Assembly (NCBI GenBank): GCA_020720525.1
Contig: DYON01000050.1
Span: 1 to 12,910, forward strand
Source of the DNA: Acetofilamentum sp.
GTDB taxonomy: Bacteria; Bacteroidota; Bacteroidia; Bacteroidales; DTU049
DNA: 12,910 nucleotides
Direction of reading: 5' to 3'
Numbering within the stretch: position 1 is the stretch's first letter; each line of letters opens with the position of its first letter. Shown piece by piece: positions 1 to 5,551 of this stretch. The position numbers and the translations under genes were made by a program. Below the pieces are notes generated by a model that was not told the DNA's origin, ran no database searches, and was given only the letters and a program-made list of their open reading frames with translations.

Positions 1-102
1 ATCCCAAAAATGTTTCATCCGCTCGCTCAAATCGTTGTACGACGGCGCTGCAGGTACTGTTTCTATGTCAAGAAACAAAATGCGCGAAAAATAATCTTCC
101 AT
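1..102 (-). CDS. PolB-type 3'-5' exonuclease, N-terminal fragment (cut by window edge)
   Basis: A minus-strand frame opens with ATG at 102 and runs without a stop to base 1, giving 34 residues that begin MEDYFSRILFLDIETVPA. The FLDIET stretch (about residues 10-15) is the ExoI motif of DEDD 3'-5' exonucleases, in which the Asp and Glu bind catalytic metal. The following PSYNDL...MKHFW segment resembles the start of the Bacteroidota proteins annotated as predicted 3'-5' exonucleases related to the PolB exonuclease domain. The remaining DEDD motifs would lie left of the window, so activity cannot be judged. It is transcribed divergently from the lipoprotein gene at 157, with about 54 bp between the two starts. 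The motif is clear, but the assignment rests on a short fragment. Confidence 0.7.
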   Translation of the reverse strand, partial: MEDYFSRILFLDIETVPAAPSYNDLSERMKHFWD

Positions 103-131
103 AATTTCGATGAAGTTAATTAAATTCGTGC

Positions 132-139
132 TAAATTTA
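132..139. promoter_or_regulatory. Palindromic TAAATTTA, possible shared -7 element of divergent genes
   Basis: TAAATTTA lies 17 bp before the lipoprotein start and 29 bp before the exonuclease start. On either strand it matches the Bacteroidota -7 element TAnnTTTG in all but the last base. The intergenic space is only about 54 bp, so both promoters must lie here. The match is imperfect and AT-rich sequence produces such words easily, so the call is weak. Confidence 0.25.
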
Positions 140-156
140 CAAACAAAAATTGGAAC

Positions 157-1443
157 ATGAAAATCAGAATTGTTTTTTTATCGATTCTTGTTCCCATGTT
201 GCTTTCGTGCCGCAAAGACATGGGCGAGCCTCCTGTACTTCAGGTTTTGTCTCCTTCCGATTATTCCAATAGCTGTGTTGCCGATACCATCATTGTAAGT
301 GGCAATGTGCAGTCGCAATCTGCAATCAGCTATATTAAAATTGTACTCATCAACAGCACTTTTTCACAAATGTGTCCGGCTGTAACCATTTATCCGCAAA
401 CCGAGAATTACAATTTTAGTTCCGAATACATTTTTTCAAACCAAAATCTCGAAAGCGGGAATTACTTTTTGCTGGTTGAAGCTGTTAACGAATATGGCTC
501 CAGTAAAACATATCTGCATATTTCAATTTTTGGAATCCCAAAAGAAAGCCGCTCGCTGATGGCGTTTTGCTTCGAAAAATCGAACGGACACACCAATATT
601 TACAAGGTAGATAGTTTATTGCAGTATGCACCATTCAAACAAATTCCAGGCGATTTTGCCGAAGGTACTGTTAGTAGTGCCGATCAACTTGTCTTTTCGA
701 TGGGTCGCTACTCCGGAAATCTCTATTTTATCGATGCTTCCGATGCGACAATTGTTCATCAAATAAATGCAATCGAGAATCCTCCTTTCCCCTATTTCGA
801 ATCGATAACGTACAGCAATGGACGGCTCGTTGTTGCTTATTACGACGGTAGAATCGATGGGTATTCGGGAAACGGTAGCTTCAAATATTCATATTCAATC
901 GATAACTTCAAAGCTAAGAGGGTACGTTTCGATGGAACATATTTGCTGGCTGTTCTCGAGTATTATGTTGGAGGAGATATGAGTGTTGGCGTTCTGTGGG
1001 ATATGTCGGGCTATGTGAAAGAAATAATTTTTACAGAATATACCGTGCTCGATTTGTATCGCATTAGTGGCAACGATGTTGTTTTGTTTTCGAACCTCAA
1101 CAACCAACCAACTGCCAAAACGCTCGACACATATTATATGACCATCACGCAGCGGAAAAATTTTCCATCTGGGTCTATTTTGGGTGTTGCACAGGTTAAC
1201 AACGACCGCTATCTGATTAGTCATTCCGAAGGAATATTGGTTTATGATTACGACTCGAATACGTCGGGCGAAATAGGTAATGCAGCTTTTGCTGGAAAGA
1301 TTGTTTACGACGAAACCGACGATATCATTTATTTGGCTTCGGGTCGCAATATTAATGCATATTCCTATCCAGCAGGGGCTTGGCTTGGTACTCTTGCGTT
1401 GCCCGATTCGGTATGCGACATCCAAATTCTATACAACCGATGA
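157..1443 (+). CDS. Lipoprotein with probable beta-propeller domain
   Basis: The 428-residue product begins with a basic-hydrophobic signal peptide ending in a lipobox, LLSC with Cys18, so it should be lipidated and envelope-anchored. The next residues, RKDMGE, lack an Asp at +2. Residues about 25-125 read like a beta-sandwich (Ig-like) module. Residues about 130-428 have repeated short beta-strand patterns with aromatic and Gly/Asp turns (for example NLYFIDASDATIVHQI and GRLVVAYYDGRIDGY), the style of a WD40/PQQ-like propeller. No enzymatic motif was seen. Its stop overlaps the mnmD start by ATGA, so the two genes are probably translated together, although the pairing of a surface protein with a tRNA enzyme has no obvious functional logic. 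The lipoprotein call is firm; the fold is inferred and the function unknown. Confidence 0.8.
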   Translation: MKIRIVFLSILVPMLLSCRKDMGEPPVLQVLSPSDYSNSCVADTIIVSGNVQSQSAISYIKIVLINSTFSQMCPAVTIYPQTENYNFSSEYIFSNQNLESGNYFLLVEAVNEYGSSKTYLHISIFGIPKESRSLMAFCFEKSNGHTNIYKVDSLLQYAPFKQIPGDFAEGTVSSADQLVFSMGRYSGNLYFIDASDATIVHQINAIENPPFPYFESITYSNGRLVVAYYDGRIDGYSGNGSFKYSYSIDNFKAKRVRFDGTYLLAVLEYYVGGDMSVGVLWDMSGYVKEIIFTEYTVLDLYRISGNDVVLFSNLNNQPTAKTLDTYYMTITQRKNFPSGSILGVAQVNNDRYLISHSEGILVYDYDSNTSGEIGNAAFAGKIVYDETDDIIYLASGRNINAYSYPAGAWLGTLALPDSVCDIQILYNR

Positions 1444-2129
1444 AAGAAAATCAGCTCATTATTACCGAAGATGGTTCTCACACATTGTTTGTAGCCGATT
1501 TGAACGAACATTATCATTCTATTCATGGAGCGGTGACCGAAAGCATGCATGTTTTTATTGAAGCTGGACTGAAACCATTGCTTGAGAAAAAGAAAAATAT
1601 CAATGTGCTTGAAATTGGTATCGGAACTGGACTTAATGCTGCTCTGGTATTGCTCGAAGCAGAAAACAACGATGCAATAATTAATTATGTTGGTGCAGAG
1701 CCATATCCGCTCAGCCTTTCGTTGGTTTCGCAACTCAACTATTTTTCGATTTATGGTGGAGTACAAATGCACAAAGCAGTCATGAATATTCACAGCTGTA
1801 ATCGCAATTTGCCTGTTGAAATCGGAAATCATTTCATTATGAATTATCTCGAAGCGCCAATTCAAAATATCGATCTAAAAGACTCGTATTTCGATTTGGT
1901 TTTTTTTGATGCTTTTTCGCCTACCACTCAACCCGAATTGTGGACTGCTGAGATTTTTGCAAAAATCTTTAAAGCTATGAAGCCCAATGGTGTTTTAGTA
2001 ACTTATGTTGCCAAGGGCGAAGTGCGTCGAACCATGAAAGCATGCGGATTTACGATTGAAAAACTTACAGGTTTTGCTGGAAAGCGCGAAATGACGCGAG
2101 CCAATAAACCATCCACAAGCACAGAATAA
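1440..2129 (+). CDS. mnmD: tRNA 5-methylaminomethyl-2-thiouridine methyltransferase MnmD
   Basis: This 229-residue protein looks like a stand-alone version of the methyltransferase half of MnmC (Methyltransf_30 family), which uses S-adenosylmethionine for the final methylation of the U34 wobble base in certain tRNAs. The signature YHSIHGAVTESMHVFIEAGL (about 25-44) is typical of the family. LEIGIGTGLN (57-66) is the SAM-binding loop, and FFDAFSPTTQPELW (155-168) contains the usual motif IV region. The C-terminal GFAGKREMTRA (211-221) is also characteristic. No FAD-dependent MnmC2 domain follows. The frame stays open upstream to an ATG at 1380, but I chose 1440 because homology starts there, it gives an ATGA overlap with the lipoprotein stop, and the extra 20 residues lie in the lipoprotein's coding sequence. 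A Nudix gene follows 9 bp downstream. Confidence 0.9.
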   Translation: MKENQLIITEDGSHTLFVADLNEHYHSIHGAVTESMHVFIEAGLKPLLEKKKNINVLEIGIGTGLNAALVLLEAENNDAIINYVGAEPYPLSLSLVSQLNYFSIYGGVQMHKAVMNIHSCNRNLPVEIGNHFIMNYLEAPIQNIDLKDSYFDLVFFDAFSPTTQPELWTAEIFAKIFKAMKPNGVLVTYVAKGEVRRTMKACGFTIEKLTGFAGKREMTRANKPSTSTE

Positions 2130-2138
2130 TTAACCACT

Positions 2139-2594
2139 ATGCAAAAAACCGACAGATTATACCCGTTTTCTATTCGAATTTATGGCATTCTGATTCACGA
2201 CAACAAATTGCTTGTTACCGAAGAAAAATGGTTTGGAATGCGAATGATTAAGCTTCCGGGAGGTGGACTCGAATATGGCGAAGCTCCAGTTGAAGCGCTT
2301 AAACGAGAATTCATGGAAGAATGCGGTGTCGAAATTGTTGTCGGAAAGCTACTCCATACTCCAAAACAATTTATTCCTGCCATTTTCTACAATCAGGTGC
2401 AGGTGGTACCCATCTATTATCAGGTAGAAACAAGTCAAACAGAACATATTGCTGTATCAAAACTGTGGCATAGCGAAGCAGAAATGAAAAATGCCGATTT
2501 GTTTTTTCATTGGGTCAATCTTTCCGAACTAAAACCCGACTTGTTTTCTTTCCCAGGCGATATGGAAATGGCTGCATTATTAAAATGCGAATGA
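2139..2594 (+). CDS. Nudix hydrolase
   Basis: The 151-residue protein has a complete Nudix box, G-x5-E-x7-RE-U-x-EE-x-G-U, running from Gly42 to Val64 (GGLEYGE...REFMEECGV). The catalytic REFMEE helix that binds divalent metal is intact. The family hydrolyses nucleoside diphosphates linked to another moiety; the substrate cannot be read from the sequence. The protein is a single Nudix domain of ordinary length with no fused partner. It begins 9 bp after mnmD and is probably the last gene of the lipoprotein-mnmD-nudix transcription unit. The sequence just past its stop marks the start of a degraded accessory segment, so this gene appears to be the last of the backbone on this side. Confidence 0.88.
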   Translation: MQKTDRLYPFSIRIYGILIHDNKLLVTEEKWFGMRMIKLPGGGLEYGEAPVEALKREFMEECGVEIVVGKLLHTPKQFIPAIFYNQVQVVPIYYQVETSQTEHIAVSKLWHSEAEMKNADLFFHWVNLSELKPDLFSFPGDMEMAALLKCE

Positions 2595-2743
2595 AAAAAC
2601 TGACCAAAAAGTATAACTTATCCCGCTCTGATAGCAGAATTCCAGTTGGATTTATCGAAGCAAAAGGCAATGGCGACAAAGACCTTGAAGGAGTAAAGAA
2701 AACAAGAAACAAATAGCAATTCTATCGATACAAAACATCGTTA
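2585..2743 (+). pseudogene. Fragment of a restriction-modification-type protein (PD-(D/E)XK-like region) with internal stop
   Basis: The frame from ATG 2585 to TAG 2714-2716 encodes 44 residues including IPVGFIEAKGNGDKDLEG and KKTRNK. I recognise the pattern as the region around the E-x-K nuclease motif near the N-terminus of large type ISP/IIG-like restriction-modification proteins, whose homologues as I recall them continue GNKEQF-x-RYK-x-SL. Reading through the TAG in the same frame gives NK*QFYRYKTSL up to 2743, which restores that pattern exactly, so the stop looks like a nonsense mutation (for example GAG to TAG). After 2743 the resemblance ends because the bases belong to an opposite-strand SRAP fragment. 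Resemblance starts only near 2615, so both ends are missing. The family name is from memory; that it is a broken fragment is more secure. Confidence 0.55.
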
Positions 2744-2888
2744 GTTCGTCAGGGTTTTGGTTGGTTATTGCTCCAACCAGCTGCGATGGCGCAATGTTGT
2801 ATCGAGTCCTGAATTCGGGCGGAACTGCCAAAATCCACTCTTCTTCGAGACCTTTTTTCTTGACATTTGCTGTGAATCGTCCACACAT
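2742..2888 (-). pseudogene. SRAP (YedK/HMCES-like) protein, N-terminal remnant
   Basis: Minus-strand translation from ATG 2888 starts MCGRFTANVKKKGLEEEW and continues through RTRYNIAPSQ to NQNPDEL. SRAP proteins form a covalent thiazolidine adduct with abasic sites in single-stranded DNA through Cys2, which is why they all begin Met-Cys-Gly-Arg-Phe; Cys2 and the family's Asn in NIAPSQ are present here. A whole SRAP protein is roughly 200 or more residues. Here only 49 are recognisable, and the expected continuation of the HWGLIP type is absent. Past about 2742 the frame stays open to 2652, but those residues are antisense of the adjacent restriction fragment. The gene is therefore cut off at a rearrangement point and should not make an active protein. 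No promoter was identified upstream. Confidence 0.78.
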
Positions 2889-2969
2889 ATTCTTCAGGGT
2901 TTTCAACTACTAAATTACTGATTTTCGCAACAATAAACTTTGGCGGGGAAATTTCGCCCAGAATTTTAC

Positions 2970-2977
2970 TATTTTTG
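2970..2977 (+). promoter_or_regulatory. Probable -7 element (TATTTTTG) of the DUF6922-AbiEii unit
   Basis: TATTTTTG matches TAnnTTTG and lies 26 bp before the start codon at 3004. No convincing -33 TTTG was found at the usual spacing. It sits beyond the SRAP remnant, suggesting that the two-gene unit keeps its own promoter independent of the decayed neighbours. Confidence 0.45.
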
Positions 2978-3003
2978 TAAAACAATTCAATCGAAATCGA
3001 CCA

Positions 3004-3318
3004 ATGAAAACCCAAGGGCTGGATGTGAAGATATCGGATTTTTCGCCTCATCTTTTTTGGGATGTTAATCGCAACGAACTCGATTTCGACAAAAACCGCA
3101 AGATTATCGTTTCACAGGTTCTTCAATATGGACTCTTTGAAGATTGGGTTCTTGTTTGTCGATTATATACAATGAAGGAAATTGCCGACGTTGCTGTTTC
3201 AATTCGTGATCTCGACAAAAAATCGCTTTCATTTATTTCGCTCGTTACCAATACTCCAAAAGAACAATTCGCATGCTTCACTTCGAATCAATCGATGCCA
3301 AAACACTGGAACTTCTAA
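3004..3318 (+). CDS. DUF6922-like small protein, putative antitoxin partner
   Basis: The 104-residue product contains FSPHLFWDVNRNELDFDKN (about 13-31), VLQYGLFEDW, and later LDKKSLSFISLVTNTPKEQF. This resembles the small proteins grouped as DUF6922, which I remember as frequent immediate upstream neighbours of AbiEii-type nucleotidyltransferases. No catalytic motif, signal peptide or membrane segment is visible. Its last 46 bp overlap the next gene in another frame, the compact layout usual for toxin-antitoxin pairs. By position and size it would be the antitoxin or regulator of the downstream protein; that role is inferred only from context. It starts at ATG 3004 with no Shine-Dalgarno sequence but with a -7 promoter element 26 bp upstream. 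It appears intact. Confidence 0.65.
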   Translation: MKTQGLDVKISDFSPHLFWDVNRNELDFDKNRKIIVSQVLQYGLFEDWVLVCRLYTMKEIADVAVSIRDLDKKSLSFISLVTNTPKEQFACFTSNQSMPKHWNF

Positions 3319-3902
3319 AAAGGCTGATTTCACTTGATGTTTTCAAGGATTTACGTCTTGTTGGAGGAACTTCGTTGGCTTTGCAATTGGGACATCGAAA
3401 ATCGGTCGATATCAATTTATTCGGTGAGCTAAATGCAGATGAATTTGAAATTTCAAAAGCCCTTTCACAATTCAATCAAGTGAATGTTTTGCATCAAACA
3501 AAAAGCATCCGCGTTTATTCCATTAATGGAATAAAAACCGATATAGTGAACTTCCCTTATCCATGGTTGATGCCTTCCATTATTGAAGATGATATTGTTT
3601 TGGCGCAAATAATCGATATTGCTGCAATGAAACTTGCTGCAGTTGCTGGAAGAGGAACAAAAAAGGATTTTATAGATATCTATTTTCTATTGCAGCAAAT
3701 GAGCTTAGCAGAAATGATAGAACAATATTTAAAAAAATACTACGATGGTTCAGTTTTTATTGTTCTGAAAAGCCTAACGTATTTTAATGATGCCGAAATT
3801 GAAGAAATGCCTGTAATGCTCATCCCAACAGATTGGGAAGATGTTAAAACTTTGATTACTGAAAAGGTTGTAGATTATCAAATCAACCCCGTCCAAGGAT
3901 AA
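3273..3902 (+). CDS. AbiEii/AbiGii-type nucleotidyltransferase (toxin-like), altered DxD motif
   Basis: The 209-residue protein shows the main AbiEii-family motifs: LVGGTSLALQLGHRKSVDI (29-47), the strand carrying a third acidic residue at KTDIVNFPYPW (Asp90), and the C-terminal block MKLAAVAGRGTKKDFIDIYFLL (119-140) with Lys120, Asp132 and Asp135. In this family the nucleotidyltransferase acts as a bacteriostatic toxin in abortive-infection systems. The GHR-x-S-x-D-x-D motif reads VDINLF, so the second metal-binding Asp is Asn48 (codon AAT, 3414-3416), one transition from GAT. Nucleotidyl transfer may be weakened or lost although the rest is intact. The start ATG at 3273 overlaps the upstream gene by 46 bp. 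The end overlaps a convergent minus-strand frame by 25 bp. Confidence 0.82.
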   Translation: MLHFESIDAKTLELLKRLISLDVFKDLRLVGGTSLALQLGHRKSVDINLFGELNADEFEISKALSQFNQVNVLHQTKSIRVYSINGIKTDIVNFPYPWLMPSIIEDDIVLAQIIDIAAMKLAAVAGRGTKKDFIDIYFLLQQMSLAEMIEQYLKKYYDGSVFIVLKSLTYFNDAEIEEMPVMLIPTDWEDVKTLITEKVVDYQINPVQG

Positions 3903-4345
3903 CGGCTGATTACATCATTAAATTTGGTTTCGAGAAACTTGAACGATGGCAGGAAATGCTTTCGTTCGAGATAGACAAAATACTCGCGTGTAACAACATG
4001 GATATGAGAGTCGTGCGAATCGTCGGGAATGGCAAAACGATAATTCATATCGCGAAGCAAACCTATTCGAGGTGCATTTTCGAAAACAGAAGCAAACATC
4101 GACTTGAAAGGAAAATCGACACCAAGTCCTAAATAATAATAACGAAGTAGCGAATTGAATCCTTCGTTGCGCGACACGCTGTTAATTGCAACGCGTCCAA
4201 ACAAAATACTTGGAAACCAATCAAGTATAGGAGTCAATCGAATTATGCAATTTTTCTTAGGCTTCTTCTTAGCACAAATTAAAACCGCTTGTGCATCGCT
4301 CTTGTTCAATAGCAGTACAAATCCCCAGTCTGTTAAATATCATCT
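3878..4345 (-). pseudogene. Coding-like frame lacking a normal start; possible truncated acetyltransferase-like gene
   Basis: The minus-strand frame is open from just after a TGA at about 4346 down to a TGA at 3878. There is no ATG near the 5' end; the first usable start is TTG at 4307-4309, giving 143 residues. Codon choice (ttc gaa, ctc gaa, gcc att ccc gac gat tcg) matches the confident genes nearby and argues for real coding. Residues GRVAINSVSRNEGFNSLLRY followed by ASVFENAPRIGLLRDMNYRF are loosely like the R-x-x-G-x motif and following helix-strand of GNAT acetyltransferases, but I am not sure. The open frame before the TTG (TDWGFVLLL) also looks protein-like, suggesting that an upstream part has been lost. 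Its 3' end overlaps the AbiEii gene tail by 25 bp. Function unknown. It could alternatively be an intact small gene with a TTG start. Confidence 0.4.
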
Positions 4346-4376
4346 AATATAAACAGTAAAGAAATCAGCAATTTCC

Positions 4377-4384
4377 TAACTTTG
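4377..4384 (+). promoter_or_regulatory. -7 element TAACTTTG of the alcohol dehydrogenase gene
   Basis: TAACTTTG is a full match to TAnnTTTG and ends only 10 bp before the ATG at 4395. Transcription would begin about 5 bp before the start codon. The leader is then essentially the A-run preceding ATG, with no room for a Shine-Dalgarno sequence. Confidence 0.6.
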
Positions 4385-4394
4385 TTAAAAAAAA

Positions 4395-5537
4395 ATGGAA
4401 AATTTCGTTTGGAATATCCCTACTCAAATGCATTTTGGGAAGGATGTTTGTCTGAATATCAGGAATATACTGCCTCAGTTTGGGAAAAAAGTCTTGTTTG
4501 TTCGTGGAGGCGAATCGACATTAAAAAACGGTATTAGAGCTAAAATGATTGCCGAAATAGAAGCAGCTGGAATGCAATTCAGCGAATTTTCGGGCATTTT
4601 GGCCAATCCACGTGTGAAGGAAGTGCGCAAAGCAGTGGAAATTGGCCGCAGTTTTCGTCCCGACGTGATTCTTGCTGTTGGCGGTGGAAGCGTAATCGAT
4701 AGCGCCAAAGCCATTGCCGCCTCTATTCCATACGAAAACGATCCTTGGGATTTGTACACCGGCGATTTAAAACCCGAAAAGGCAGTTCCCATTGTTGCGG
4801 TTCTCACATTGGCAGCCACAGGAACCGAAATGAATCCGTTCAGCGTGTTGCAAAATCCCGAAGTTGGACTTAAAACTGCTTTTGGGAGCAAATTGGTTGC
4901 GCCAAAATACAGCTTTCTCGATCCAGCCTTCACCATAAGTGTTCCACGCAATTATACAGCACATGGCGTTTCCGATTTGGTGGCTCATTGCATGGAAGCC
5001 TATTTTGGCATTGGCAATGCCAGCTTAGCCGACCGCTTCACCGTTTCCATTATTCAAGAAGCCATCGAATTTGGTCCGAAATTGCTTAAAGAAATCGACA
5101 ATTACGAATGGCGTGCTCGCATTATGTATGCTGCCACTTGTGCGCTGAACGAAATCACCATGTTTGGTCGCAAAGGAGGCGATTGGGGTGTTCACGGCTT
5201 AGGTCACACTTTTTCGTTGCTTTACGATATTCCGCATGGTGCTACATTATCTGCTGTTTATCCAGCTTGGCTTAAACTCATGTCCGATCGCATTCCCGAA
5301 CGAATACAACAATTTGGAAAAGCTGTTTTTGGAGTCGATTCAATTGAAGAAACCATTTCAAAAACAACCACCATGTTTCGCAGTTTTTTAAGCCCTGTTT
5401 CGCTTGATGAATTGAAAATTGAAAACTACGACGAACAAAAAGTGTTCGAAGCTATGACTAACAGCCGCGCTTCGGGCTATTTTCACAAACTGGGCGAAGA
5501 CGATTACCGGAAAATTCTTGCGTTGATGAAGCAGTAA
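4395..5537 (+). CDS. Iron-containing-type alcohol dehydrogenase, YqhD/BdhA group (NADPH aldehyde reductase)
   Basis: The 380-residue protein is a full-length group III metal-dependent alcohol dehydrogenase. The nucleotide-binding motif GGGSVIDSAKAIA is at about 96-108, and TLAATGTEMN at 138-147 is the conserved family motif. Metal ligands are in place: Asp194 and His198 in SDLVAHCMEAYF, His267 in GVHGLGH, and His281 in YDIPHGATL. As I recall, the zinc ligands of E. coli YqhD carry the same numbers, which supports this subgroup over other members of the family. The enzyme would reduce short aldehydes to alcohols with NADPH in the cytoplasm, either in fermentation or in detoxifying reactive aldehydes. 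It is apparently monocistronic, with its own promoter, and ends 14 bp from the stop of the convergent glycosyltransferase gene. Confidence 0.92.
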   Translation: MENFVWNIPTQMHFGKDVCLNIRNILPQFGKKVLFVRGGESTLKNGIRAKMIAEIEAAGMQFSEFSGILANPRVKEVRKAVEIGRSFRPDVILAVGGGSVIDSAKAIAASIPYENDPWDLYTGDLKPEKAVPIVAVLTLAATGTEMNPFSVLQNPEVGLKTAFGSKLVAPKYSFLDPAFTISVPRNYTAHGVSDLVAHCMEAYFGIGNASLADRFTVSIIQEAIEFGPKLLKEIDNYEWRARIMYAATCALNEITMFGRKGGDWGVHGLGHTFSLLYDIPHGATLSAVYPAWLKLMSDRIPERIQQFGKAVFGVDSIEETISKTTTMFRSFLSPVSLDELKIENYDEQKVFEAMTNSRASGYFHKLGEDDYRKILALMKQ

Positions 5538-5551
5538 ATTTCCTGTTTTAA

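Noticed and set aside
895..1425. Minus-strand open frame of 176 codons inside the lipoprotein gene
   Set aside because: It is antisense to a well-supported lipoprotein gene, has no recognisable motif and an unnatural composition rich in Ile, Cys and Asn.
2652..2741. C-terminal extension of the SRAP frame (CIDRIAICFLF and following)
   Set aside because: These residues are the antisense of the restriction-type fragment and do not resemble SRAP, so they are not a novel fusion domain.
2749..3051. Minus-strand frame of 100 codons overlapping the SRAP remnant
   Set aside because: It reads the SRAP region in another frame and extends into the DUF6922-like gene; only the frame starting MCGRF has family similarity.
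5538..5551. TTTTAATTAAA in the convergent gap as a bidirectional terminator
   Set aside because: The gap is 14 bp with no GC-rich stem; AT-rich palindromic words are common here.
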